Assembly: GCA_947488345.1 (NCBI GenBank)
Contig: CANKZQ010000001.1
Location: 486,501-550,500, forward strand
DNA: 64,000 nt
Direction: 5' to 3'
Source: an uncultured Flavobacteriaceae bacterium
GTDB taxonomy: Bacteria; Bacteroidota; Bacteroidia; Flavobacteriales; Flavobacteriaceae
A program made the translations under genes and the position numbers. Each line of letters starts with the position of its first letter. Positions within the stretch are counted from its first letter, which is position 1. Below the pieces are notes generated by a model. It was not told where the DNA came from and did no database searches. It saw only the letters and a list, made by a program, of their open reading frames with translations. This document shows, piece by piece, positions 33,564-42,517 of this stretch.

Positions 33564-35075
33564 ATGAACGTTTCAAAATTTATTGTTTATACCTTTATAT
33601 TTGCCCTTATCTCTTGCGGTGCACCATCGGCTAAAAAACAAGCCGCATTATATGAACGACAATGCGCGAGCTGTCACCTCGCTCCTTCAATTTCTCACCT
33701 TCCTAAGGATATTTGGGCAACAAAAATCTTACCAGATATGGGAGCTCGAATGGGGATGAAAGATTCTACATTTAACCCGCTGGCTGGTGTTCCGTACAAC
33801 GAAGCAATTGCAATTTTTAAAAGTGGTATCTATCCACCAAGACCAACCATGGCCGAAAAAGATTGGAAATTACTTAAAGAATATATTATTTCAATGGCGC
33901 CTGATTCTTTGCCATCCATTAATTATGAAAGAAAAAGTACTGAACTCGATCAATTCATTCCAACCCCTATTTCAATAGATGATAATAAAGGCTCTTTTAT
34001 CACATTTTTAAAGTACACAGATGAAAATAACGGTCTTTTGATAGGTGATATTCAAGGTAATTTATCAACATACCATGTTACTAAAAATAAAAATACCCCT
34101 ATCAAACAGTTCACGAGTGCCGTTGTTGACCATTCTAAAAGAGAAGGCATCTCCTACACCACCATCATTGGCAAGTTAGATCCTTCAGATATTCCCTCAG
34201 GAAACATTGTTTCGGTAAAAAATGACACCATCAAAAACATCCCAGAAACGTTTCACAGGCCAGTACATAACTTAGTCAATGATCTCAACAATGATGGTAC
34301 TGATGAATTGGTAGTTAGTGAATTTGGGAACCTTACGGGAAGCCTATCCTTGCTTTCTAAAAATGAAAACACATCGTACAACAAGAAAATTCTTTTAAAT
34401 CAACCAGGAACAATACGTGTTCTGGCGAAAGATATGGATAAGGATGGGAAAAAAGATCTCATTGCGTTGACTTCTCAAGGAGATGAGACTATCACTATTT
34501 TATACCAACAGGAGAATTTGAGTTTTATTCCCGAAAAGGTTCTACGTTTTAGTCCAATTTATGGTACTAGTTGGTTTGAATTAATTGATTATGATGGAGA
34601 TGGAGATGATGATATTATTACTGTAAATGGTGACAATGCCGATAAATCGTATGTGCAAAAACCATATCACGGTCTACGAATTCATATCAATGACGGTTCT
34701 AATAATTTTGAAGAGACTTATTTCTATCCACTTAATGGGGCTACCCGACTGATTGGTAGAGATTTTGATCAAGATGGAGACATCGATTTTGGGGTGCTTT
34801 CTACGTTTCCTGACTATGAGAAACATCCTGAATTTTCTTTTGTTTATCTAGAAAACAATAATGCCGCTACCTATGACTTCGCTCCTCACACTTTTAAAAA
34901 CTCCAATCTAGGACGCTGGTTTTTAATGGACGCTGGTGACGTCGACAATGATGGAGACGAAGATATTATCCTCAGTTCTTTTACCTACGTTTTTACGCCT
35001 GTTCCAACAGACTTATCTAAACTTTGGGATGAGCGAAATGTTGATATTATGATCTTAGAAAATACCTTAAAATAG
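33564..35075 (+). CDS. Lipoprotein with c-type heme motif and FG-GAP repeats
   Basis: 503 residues from the ATG at 33564; an upstream ATG at 33501 lies inside the terminator hairpin and is not used. Signal MNVSKFIVYTFIFALISC with lipid Cys18, then a CASCH heme site (C34, C37, H38) in a short cytochrome-like region to about 110. Further on come several calcium-type FG-GAP/VCBS loops (DMDKDGKKD, DYDGDGDDD, DFDQDGDID, DVDNDGDED), the units of a seven-blade beta-propeller. It is probably an outer-membrane-attached redox protein. Substrate unknown. Confidence 0.82.
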   Translation: MNVSKFIVYTFIFALISCGAPSAKKQAALYERQCASCHLAPSISHLPKDIWATKILPDMGARMGMKDSTFNPLAGVPYNEAIAIFKSGIYPPRPTMAEKDWKLLKEYIISMAPDSLPSINYERKSTELDQFIPTPISIDDNKGSFITFLKYTDENNGLLIGDIQGNLSTYHVTKNKNTPIKQFTSAVVDHSKREGISYTTIIGKLDPSDIPSGNIVSVKNDTIKNIPETFHRPVHNLVNDLNNDGTDELVVSEFGNLTGSLSLLSKNENTSYNKKILLNQPGTIRVLAKDMDKDGKKDLIALTSQGDETITILYQQENLSFIPEKVLRFSPIYGTSWFELIDYDGDGDDDIITVNGDNADKSYVQKPYHGLRIHINDGSNNFEETYFYPLNGATRLIGRDFDQDGDIDFGVLSTFPDYEKHPEFSFVYLENNNAATYDFAPHTFKNSNLGRWFLMDAGDVDNDGDEDIILSSFTYVFTPVPTDLSKLWDERNVDIMILENTLK

Positions 35076-35885
35076 CACCAATAACAACCAAATTATTGGA
35101 ATACTCTCTACAAAAAAAGCACTGTAGTATTTATGTTGATCTGCAGTTGAACGTATTAAGAACATTAAAGATATGAGTGCGATAACAAAAGTAGTTTTTA
35201 ACTGATCAATGTCATGAAGCAAAAACGCCAATCCGAGAAAACACATCAACAGCAGCAAGCCTAATTTCTTAGACTTTACAACACCAATTATTTGAGGGAT
35301 CGTTTTTAAATGATCGTCATCATGCGAGAGATCTCTTATATCAAATGGAAGGGTAATGACAATAATAAATAGGAAGCGCTGTACACAAATAATAATCACC
35401 TCAGATGTTATTGCAATATCATAATTTAATAGTGGAAATAGCACCGTGACACCTGCCCAACAAAATGCGATAAGAAAGATCTTAATCCCAGCAATGGTTC
35501 TTAGAGACATATGAAGAGAAAACAACCGCCCATAAGGAAACGCATAAAAAAAGGTCGCTATAAAAAAAGGCACCAAACTTAGTATTGCTTTTTTTCGAAG
35601 TTCAATTCCCAGATAACACATCGCCATGAATGAGACTAATGACAGCCCTACTATGACCATTTTATGTGTATCAATCCAACTCGAAAACCAAGATTTCATA
35701 GTTGGTTTCCGTGATAAGCGAATATAATTATAAGCTACTATAGTTGAAAAAAAAACAAATAAAGGCACTTCATTTTGCTCATTACCAACAAATAACAAAC
35801 TAATTTTCGTTAACGAAAATGTTGCTAACGCCACATGAATATTTGCAAAAATATAGAAATCAAACAGCCTTGAAATAATGCGCAT
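35067..35885 (-). CDS. UbiA-like prenyltransferase-related membrane protein
   Basis: 272 residues, about eight membrane segments. The stretch LPFDIRDLSHDDDHLKTIPQIIG (in part; about 178-200) resembles the second Asp-rich motif of UbiA prenyltransferases (DxxDxxxDxxxxxxTlP). The first motif, NxxxDxxxD, is not visible (the corresponding region reads AYNYIRLSR). This makes prenyl-diphosphate transfer doubtful; a UbiA-like homologue of changed function is possible. It overlaps the convergent cytochrome gene by 9 bases, and its -7 box abuts its start codon. Confidence 0.6.
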   Translation of the reverse strand: MRIISRLFDFYIFANIHVALATFSLTKISLLFVGNEQNEVPLFVFFSTIVAYNYIRLSRKPTMKSWFSSWIDTHKMVIVGLSLVSFMAMCYLGIELRKKAILSLVPFFIATFFYAFPYGRLFSLHMSLRTIAGIKIFLIAFCWAGVTVLFPLLNYDIAITSEVIIICVQRFLFIIVITLPFDIRDLSHDDDHLKTIPQIIGVVKSKKLGLLLLMCFLGLAFLLHDIDQLKTTFVIALISLMFLIRSTADQHKYYSAFFVESIPIIWLLLVLF

Positions 35886-35889
35886 CTAA

Positions 35890-35897
35890 CAAAAATA
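35890..35897 (-). promoter_or_regulatory. -7 box abutting the UbiA-like gene
   Basis: TATTTTTG on the minus strand, 4 bases (TTAG) before the ATG at 35885, with TTTG 17 bases further upstream. A leaderless transcript is likely. Confidence 0.6.
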
Positions 35898-35938
35898 AAC
35901 AAAACAAATTTGGCCAAAAAATAATCGTTCATCTACCG

Positions 35939-35968
35939 TTTGAAATAGGTAGTTTTTAGTTATTTTTG
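35939..35968 (+). promoter_or_regulatory. Complete gcvP promoter (-33 and -7)
   Basis: TTTG (35939-35942), 18 bases, then TATTTTTG (35961-35968), matching the Bacteroidota consensus at both boxes. The ATG of gcvP follows 42 bases later. Confidence 0.65.
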
Positions 35969-36010
35969 AGGTGTATAATTCATCCCATTAAAATCACTTA
36001 AATCGAAACG

Positions 36011-38860
36011 ATGAAAACAGATTCTTTTGCGTTAAGACACTTAGGTCCAAGAGAAAACGAAATCAACCAAATGCTATCTACAATTGGAGTAGATTCTTTA
36101 GAACAACTCATCAATAACACCATACCCTCGCATATTCAACTTGAAAAGGCACTTGATTTACCCGAGCCTATGAGTGAATTTGAATTTAGCACTCATATCC
36201 AAGGCTTGGCTTCAAAAAACAAGCAATATAAATCTTATATTGGTTTAGGATATCATCCTACTATTTTACCCGCTGTTATTCAGAGGAATATTTTCGAAAA
36301 CCCGAGTTGGTACACCTCTTACACTCCGTATCAGGCTGAGATTTCGCAAGGAAGAGCAGAAGCGCTATTGAATTATCAAACAATGGTGGCAGAATTGACC
36401 GGCATGGAATTGGCCAATTCATCACTTTTAGATGAAGGTACAGCTGCCGCTGAAGCGATGGCCTTACTTTTTAGCAATCGCTCACGCCCCCAAAAGAAAG
36501 AAGGGGCAAATCAGTTTTTTGTATCGATTGAAGTCTTACCCCAAACGATCTCTATATTAAAAACACGTTCAAAACCCATTGGTATTGAACTTGTATTTGG
36601 TGATCATGAAACTTTTGAATTTACTTCGAACGTGTTCGGAGCACTGGTACAATATCCAGCGAAACACGGACAAGTGTATGATTATACCAACTTTATTAGT
36701 GCAGCACATGCGAATGATTCGAAAGTTGTCGTCGCAGCCGACCTATTGAGTTTGGCTATTTTAAAATCTCCTGGTGAAATGGGAGCCGATGTTACCGTGG
36801 GTACTTCTCAAAGATTTGGAATTCCATTAGGATATGGTGGACCACACGCTGGTTATTTTGCAACGAAAGAAGCCTACAAACGTTCAATTCCAGGACGTAT
36901 TATTGGAGTCACCATAGACGCAAATGGGAATCGTGCACTCCGTATGGCACTCCAAACTCGTGAACAACACATCAAAAGAGAAAAAGCAACGTCAAATATT
37001 TGTACAGCGCAAGTATTATTGGCCGTTATGGCTGGAATGTACGGCGTATATCATGGTGCTGATGGATTAAAATATATTGCCAATAAAATACAGTCTTTAA
37101 CGACAACGCTACACGAAGCTCTTACAAAAATGGGCTTACAACAAGTGAATTCAGTGGCTTTTGATACACTTCGTGTTCAAGTCGCTTCCGCGGAAGCAAT
37201 AAAAAAAATAGCCTTAGAAAAGGAAATCAACTTATTATATATTGATGCCACGACCATTGGTATTTCATTGAACGAAACGTCATCGCTAGATGATGTGAAT
37301 GAACTCATTGAGTTGTTTGCAACTGCTGAGGGTTTAGAGTTCTTTGAGTTGAATTCTCTTTCAACGTCGTCAATCATCCCACAAGATCTGAAAAGAACTT
37401 CTGCCTTTATGGTTAATGAAGTTTTTGCGTCTTATCATTCAGAAACCGAAATGATGCGTTACATAAAAAGATTGGAGCGTAAAGACATTTCCTTAACGGA
37501 TAGTATGATTTCTCTCGGTTCATGTACAATGAAATTGAACGCGGCCTCAGAAATGCTACCCTTGAGTTCTAGTCAATGGAATAGCTTACACCCTTTTATA
37601 CCATTAGATCAGGCACAAGGCTATCAGGAAATGCTGAAAGGTTTAGAGACCGCTTTGAATACTATTACTGGCTTTTATGCTACCTCACTACAACCAAATT
37701 CAGGTGCACAAGGAGAATATGCCGGGTTAATGGTTATTAGAGCTTATCATAGATCAAGAGATGAGGCACATCGTAATATCTGTATAATACCGGCTTCGGC
37801 GCATGGTACAAATCCAGCATCCGCAGTCATGGCCGGAATGAAAGTAGTAGTAACCAAAACTTCGGAAAACGGCAACATTGATGTCGATGATTTAAGAGAA
37901 AAAGCTGAATTACATAAGGACAATTTAGCTGCCTTAATGGTCACGTATCCTTCAACACATGGAGTTTTTGAAAGTGCTATTCAGGATATTACTAAAATTA
38001 TTCATGATAATGGCGGGCAAGTATACATGGACGGTGCAAATATGAATGCGCAGGTTGGCTTGACGAACCCTGCGACCATCGGTGCCGATGTTTGTCACCT
38101 AAACTTACACAAAACTTTTGCCATACCTCATGGAGGTGGTGGCCCAGGTGTCGGACCTATTTGCGTTGTAGAACATTTAGCAGAATTCTTACCTACGAAT
38201 CCAATTATTAAAACAGGGGGTAAAAACGCCATTTCTTCGATTTCCGCAGCACCATGGGGATCAGCAATGGTAGATATAATTTCCTACGCTTATATCAAAA
38301 TGTTAGGTAGCAAGGGGCTTACAGATGCCACCATATATGCCATTTTAAATGCTAACTATATCAAGACTCGATTAGAACAACATTACAAGATATTGTATAC
38401 TGGCGAAATGGGTTTTGCGGCACATGAAATGATTGTAGATTTTAGAGAATTCAAAGCAAGAGGTATTGAAGTTACTGATATTGCCAAGCGTTTAATGGAC
38501 TATGGTTTCCATGCGCCTACCTTGTCTTTTCCTGTTGCAGGAACCTTGATGATAGAACCAACAGAAAGCGAGAACAAACAAGAACTAGATCGTTTTTGTG
38601 ATGCCTTGATACAGATCAAAGAAGAAATTGAAGCCTACGTCGATGGGGAAGATTCTGTTTTGAAAAATGCGCCGCATACACAGGCAATGATTACCGCCGA
38701 TGATTGGGCATATAGTTACTCGAGACAAGAAGCAGCTTTTCCATTAGATTATGTTCGTGACAATAAGTTTTGGCCACCAGTAAGGCGTGTAGATGATGCT
38801 TATGGTGATCGCCATTTGGTATGTTCTTGTAATCCTATCGAAGATTATATAGAGGCTTAA
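36011..38860 (+). CDS. gcvP: Glycine dehydrogenase (decarboxylating), P protein
   Basis: 949 residues, the full-length fused form with N- and C-terminal halves. The PLP lysine lies in LHKTFAIPHGGGGPG (about 700), preceded by the glycine-rich loop of the C-half (QPNSGAQGEYAG). The N-half carries YIGLGYHPT and NSSLLDEGTAAAEAM. It decarboxylates glycine and passes the aminomethyl group to lipoyl-GcvH. It stands alone with its own promoter; gcvT and gcvH are not in the window. No glycine-riboswitch-like sequence was seen upstream. Confidence 0.96.
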   Translation: MKTDSFALRHLGPRENEINQMLSTIGVDSLEQLINNTIPSHIQLEKALDLPEPMSEFEFSTHIQGLASKNKQYKSYIGLGYHPTILPAVIQRNIFENPSWYTSYTPYQAEISQGRAEALLNYQTMVAELTGMELANSSLLDEGTAAAEAMALLFSNRSRPQKKEGANQFFVSIEVLPQTISILKTRSKPIGIELVFGDHETFEFTSNVFGALVQYPAKHGQVYDYTNFISAAHANDSKVVVAADLLSLAILKSPGEMGADVTVGTSQRFGIPLGYGGPHAGYFATKEAYKRSIPGRIIGVTIDANGNRALRMALQTREQHIKREKATSNICTAQVLLAVMAGMYGVYHGADGLKYIANKIQSLTTTLHEALTKMGLQQVNSVAFDTLRVQVASAEAIKKIALEKEINLLYIDATTIGISLNETSSLDDVNELIELFATAEGLEFFELNSLSTSSIIPQDLKRTSAFMVNEVFASYHSETEMMRYIKRLERKDISLTDSMISLGSCTMKLNAASEMLPLSSSQWNSLHPFIPLDQAQGYQEMLKGLETALNTITGFYATSLQPNSGAQGEYAGLMVIRAYHRSRDEAHRNICIIPASAHGTNPASAVMAGMKVVVTKTSENGNIDVDDLREKAELHKDNLAALMVTYPSTHGVFESAIQDITKIIHDNGGQVYMDGANMNAQVGLTNPATIGADVCHLNLHKTFAIPHGGGGPGVGPICVVEHLAEFLPTNPIIKTGGKNAISSISAAPWGSAMVDIISYAYIKMLGSKGLTDATIYAILNANYIKTRLEQHYKILYTGEMGFAAHEMIVDFREFKARGIEVTDIAKRLMDYGFHAPTLSFPVAGTLMIEPTESENKQELDRFCDALIQIKEEIEAYVDGEDSVLKNAPHTQAMITADDWAYSYSRQEAAFPLDYVRDNKFWPPVRRVDDAYGDRHLVCSCNPIEDYIEA

Positions 38861-39122
38861 ATTTTGAAGCAGATTCGAATTTTGCGAATTATTCAAGTAA
38901 TTTTTCGTTTGAGTTTCGGTGCTGGTATGTGTGCTATTTGATTAGTACATTAGAACAAAAATGTTGAATCTAAACCGTTTAATGCGTGTTTAAATTTATG
39001 CGCAATTACTAGTTTCTAAGACTACTATAACGATATATAAATAAATTGTCATCTTTCTTTTCTAGCTATTTCTAAAATAGTATTTTTGTAATTACGTTTG
39101 TATATATTTACATATTTCTATT
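38861..39122 (+). other. 262-base region between gcvP and pdhA
   Basis: A small inverted repeat, ATTCG...CGAAT, lies just after gcvP and could be a weak terminator. The downstream part is promoter-like for pdhA. No reading frame longer than about 15 codons was found. Confidence 0.4.
39081..39088 (+). promoter_or_regulatory. -7 box of the pdhA-pdhC operon
   Basis: TATTTTTG, exact TAnnTTTG, 34 bases before the pdhA ATG at 39123. The -33 region reads TTTT in place of TTTG. Confidence 0.5.
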
Positions 39123-40121
39123 ATGAAAAAAATAACTAAGGAAACCTATTTAAACTGGTATAAAGACATGCTATTTTGGCGCAAGTTTGAAGACAAGTTA
39201 GCTGCTGTTTATATTCAACAAAAAGTACGAGGTTTTTTACACTTATACAATGGTCAAGAAGCTGTATTAGCTGGTTCGCTGCACGCGATGGACCTTACCA
39301 AAGATAAAATGATAACTGCATACCGTAATCACGTTCAGCCAATTGGTATGGGCGTTGATCCTAAACGTGTCATGGCCGAATTATATGGTAAAGTAACAGG
39401 TACCTCAATGGGTATGGGAGGTTCAATGCATATATTTTCTAAAGAGCACCGTTTTTATGGAGGTCATGGAATTGTAGGAGGTCAAATTCCGTTAGGAGCG
39501 GGTATTGCCTTTGGAGATAAATACCATGATATAGATGCTGTAACCCTCACCTATTTTGGTGATGGTGCTGCTCGCCAAGGGTCTTTGCATGAAACGTTCA
39601 ATATGGCGATGCTTTGGAAATTACCAGTGGTTTTCGTTGTTGAAAACAACGGATATGCCATGGGTACTTCGGTAGAAAGAACCGCAAACCATGAAGATAT
39701 CTGGAAATTAGGATTGGGATATGAAATGCCTTGTAGACCTGTAGATGGTATGAATCCGGTAAAAGTTGCGGAAGCCATGTATGAAGCGATTGAACATGCT
39801 CGCAAAGGTAACGGTCCGACTTTTTTAGAAATGAAAACCTATCGTTATAGAGGGCATTCAATGAGTGATGCGCAGCATTATAGAACGAAAGATGAAGTTG
39901 CCGAATACAAGAAAATCGATCCTATAACGCAGGTCTTAGACATCATTAAAGAGAAAAAATACGCAACCGATGCTGAAATAGAAGCGACGAATAAAGAAGT
40001 GAAAGCACTTGTTGCCGAATGTGAGAAATTTGCTGAAGAATCTCCGTTTCCAGAAAAGCAACAATTATATGATGTTGTATACGAGCAAGATGATTATCCG
40101 TTTTTAAAACACCGATTATAA
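39123..40121 (+). CDS. pdhA: Pyruvate dehydrogenase E1 component, alpha subunit
   Basis: 332 residues, the alpha chain of a two-chain E1. The thiamine-diphosphate motif runs from GDGAARQG (about 141) to VVENNGYAMGTS (about 173). RYRGHSMSD near 243 is the regulatory and active-site loop conserved in alpha chains. It decarboxylates pyruvate with the beta chain, whose gene is not adjacent and must be elsewhere. E2 follows after 89 bases, so the alpha and E2 subunits are co-transcribed. A branched-chain 2-oxoacid dehydrogenase is less likely. Confidence 0.93.
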   Translation: MKKITKETYLNWYKDMLFWRKFEDKLAAVYIQQKVRGFLHLYNGQEAVLAGSLHAMDLTKDKMITAYRNHVQPIGMGVDPKRVMAELYGKVTGTSMGMGGSMHIFSKEHRFYGGHGIVGGQIPLGAGIAFGDKYHDIDAVTLTYFGDGAARQGSLHETFNMAMLWKLPVVFVVENNGYAMGTSVERTANHEDIWKLGLGYEMPCRPVDGMNPVKVAEAMYEAIEHARKGNGPTFLEMKTYRYRGHSMSDAQHYRTKDEVAEYKKIDPITQVLDIIKEKKYATDAEIEATNKEVKALVAECEKFAEESPFPEKQQLYDVVYEQDDYPFLKHRL

Positions 40122-40210
40122 AAAAATAACAAATCTCAGAAGACAGGTCTTTGTATTGATTTTTGGATGTTGTTTTTTGGATTTATTTAATTTTAAAAAA
40201 ATTAAACTTT

Positions 40211-41842
40211 ATGGCAGAAATAATTAACATGCCGAGGCTGAGTGACACCATGGAAGAAGGGGTTGTTGCAAAATGGTTAAAAAATGTGGGAGATACTATT
40301 GAAGAAGGCGATATTCTAGCAGAAATAGAAACAGACAAAGCCGTGATGGAATTTGAATCTTTCCATGAAGGCGTTTTGTTACACATTGGCATTTCTGAGG
40401 GTGAATCTGCCAAGGTAGATTCATTACTCGCAGTGATTGGTGAAAAAGGTGAAGATGTTTCTGCCCTTATAGAAAGTGCTTCGAAAGAAGCAGCCGCAGC
40501 AAAAGTTGAAGCGACTAAGGAAGAAGTGAAAGCGATAGAAGAAAAACCAACTCAAGAAGACACTTCATCGGCAAACTTACCAGACGGTGTAGAAATTATT
40601 ACGATGCCACGCCTAAGCGATACAATGACTGAAGGTACCGTTGCAACTTGGTTAAAAAATGTAGGAGACGATATTAGTGAAGGCGATATTCTAGCCGAAA
40701 TAGAAACTGATAAAGCCACCATGGAATTTGAATCTTTCTATGAAGGAAATTTATTATACATTGGTGTAAATGAAGGTGAATCTGCCATAGTTGATAGTGT
40801 ATTAGCGGTAATTGGCAGCAAAGGAACCGACATTTCTGGTGTGATAGAAGATATTAAAAAAGGTGCTTATTCGAAAGCGGCTTCATCGAATAAAGAAACG
40901 TCTGAACCTGTTAAAACCGACGTACCTTCTGTAAAGGAAACACCAATTATTGCTGCACCAGCTGCGATTACAAAAACCAACGAAGGAGGTAGAATTTTTG
41001 CCTCTCCTTTGGCGAAGAAAATAGCACAAGAAAAAGGCATTAATTTAGCACAAGTTCAAGGTACTGGTGAAAATGGAAGAATCGTAAAGAGCGATATTGA
41101 GAATTTCACACCGAGTACTGGCGGAAGCGCTGCAGTACCTTTTGTTCCTTCTGGACAAGAGAGTTCTGAAGAAACGCCTAACTCGCAAATGCGTAAAGTT
41201 ATTGCACGTCGTTTAGGAGAATCTAAATTCACGGCACCACATTACTATTTGAATGTTGAATTCAATATGGATAACGCCATTGCCTTTAGACAACAATTTA
41301 ATTCAATGCCAGATACCAAAATTTCATTTAATGATATTGTCGTAAAGGCAACAGCATTAGCATTGAAACAACATCCGCAAGTGAATTCTCAATGGTTCGA
41401 TGATAAAATTAAAAAGAATCATCATGTACATATTGGAGTTGCCGTCGCTGTTGAAGATGGCTTACTCGTACCTGTGGTGCGTTTTGCTAATGAGCAAACT
41501 TTACCGCAAATTGGAGCGCAAGTGAAAGAATATGCTGGGAAAGCACGTAATAAGAAACTAACGCCGCAAGAAATGGAAGGAAGTACCTTTACCATTTCTA
41601 ATTTAGGAATGTTTGGTATTACTGACTTCACCTCTATTATCAATCAACCAAATTCAGCCATCTTATCTGTTGGAGCAATTGTTCAAAAACCAATTGTAAA
41701 AGACGGACAAATAGTAGTTGGGAATACGATGAAACTCACGATGGCATGTGACCATAGAACAGTCGATGGAGCAACTGGAGCACAATTCTTGCAAACGTTA
41801 AGAGGTTTTATTGAAAATCCGGTGACAATGTTGGTTTCATAA
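40211..41842 (+). CDS. pdhC: Dihydrolipoamide acetyltransferase (PDH E2) with two lipoyl domains
   Basis: 543 residues from the ATG at 40211, which starts the canonical MAEIINMPRLSDTM; the longer frame from 40163 adds an unrelated hydrophobic lead. Two lipoyl domains (about 1-78 and 130-205), each with EIETDKA and a lipoyl lysine (K43 in the first), then a subunit-binding domain (ASPLAKKIAQEKGI) and the acetyltransferase core ending in CDHRTVDGA with the catalytic His. It transfers acetyl to CoA. The two lipoyl domains are near-identical in part, indicating an internal duplication. Confidence 0.93.
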   Translation: MAEIINMPRLSDTMEEGVVAKWLKNVGDTIEEGDILAEIETDKAVMEFESFHEGVLLHIGISEGESAKVDSLLAVIGEKGEDVSALIESASKEAAAAKVEATKEEVKAIEEKPTQEDTSSANLPDGVEIITMPRLSDTMTEGTVATWLKNVGDDISEGDILAEIETDKATMEFESFYEGNLLYIGVNEGESAIVDSVLAVIGSKGTDISGVIEDIKKGAYSKAASSNKETSEPVKTDVPSVKETPIIAAPAAITKTNEGGRIFASPLAKKIAQEKGINLAQVQGTGENGRIVKSDIENFTPSTGGSAAVPFVPSGQESSEETPNSQMRKVIARRLGESKFTAPHYYLNVEFNMDNAIAFRQQFNSMPDTKISFNDIVVKATALALKQHPQVNSQWFDDKIKKNHHVHIGVAVAVEDGLLVPVVRFANEQTLPQIGAQVKEYAGKARNKKLTPQEMEGSTFTISNLGMFGITDFTSIINQPNSAILSVGAIVQKPIVKDGQIVVGNTMKLTMACDHRTVDGATGAQFLQTLRGFIENPVTMLVS

Positions 41843-41865
41843 ACCTACATTCAACAATATACCAG

Positions 41866-41901
41866 AAGGCTTGTTAATTCAATTTAGCAAGCCTTTTTCT
41901 A
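41866..41901 (+). terminator. Terminator of pdhC
   Basis: AAGGCTTG (41866-41873) / CAAGCCTT (41888-41895), then TTTCT. It starts 23 bases after the pdhC stop and overlaps the final codons of the convergent response regulator. Confidence 0.75.
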
Positions 41902-42517
41902 TGGCCGTTTTTATGATGCCTACACTATTTTTTGCCCCGAGTTTACTCATCAAATTCATGCGATGTGTTTCTACCGTTTTCGGACTAATAAATAATTTCT
42001 CAGAAATTTCTTGTGTGGTCAATTCTTCCGAAATTGCCTGCAAAACTTCCTCTTCTCTTCGCGTCAATTTTGTGAATAAGGAGTTCTCTGTTTTTTTTCC
42101 TAAAGTTTGATTCAATAACTTCTTCTGAATATCTTTTTGCAAATATTGCTCTCCAGACAAAACCGTCTTGAAAGCTTCCAACAATTCTAATCTGTCTGTA
42201 TTCTTCAACAAATAACCGCTTGCTCCATTATTTAGCATTCTTTTTACAAAAGAAATTTCGTCAAAATTTGAAATAGCAATAATCTTTAGTAGCTCATTAT
42301 TTTTTTTGAGTTTTTTACAAAGATCAATACCATTCATATCTGGCAAATTGATATCCAATAATAAAATATCTGGTTGGTCTTTTTCAATACGATCAATAGT
42401 CTCTGTTGCATTATTATAGACACCAACAAACGTAACCTCTTTTGTATCGGCCAACATAGATTGAATACCTTTCAGTACCATGGGATGATCATCCGTTAAG
42501 GCAATTTTTATGGTCAT
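41879..42517 (-). CDS. LuxR/NarL-family response regulator
   Basis: 212 residues with receiver domain (D9 and D10 in TDDHP, phospho-acceptor D55 in LLLDINLPD) and C-terminal LuxR helix-turn-helix (LTRREEEVLQAISEELTTQEIS...KTVETHRMNLMSKL, about 148-205). Its start overlaps by 4 bases the stop of the histidine kinase, so it is the cognate partner. The transcript also carries a lipoprotein gene and begins with promoter element A, which also precedes two neighbouring transcripts. It is the best candidate for the protein that binds the palindrome. Confidence 0.92.
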   Translation of the reverse strand: MTIKIALTDDHPMVLKGIQSMLADTKEVTFVGVYNNATETIDRIEKDQPDILLLDINLPDMNGIDLCKKLKKNNELLKIIAISNFDEISFVKRMLNNGASGYLLKNTDRLELLEAFKTVLSGEQYLQKDIQKKLLNQTLGKKTENSLFTKLTRREEEVLQAISEELTTQEISEKLFISPKTVETHRMNLMSKLGAKNSVGIIKTAIEKGLLN

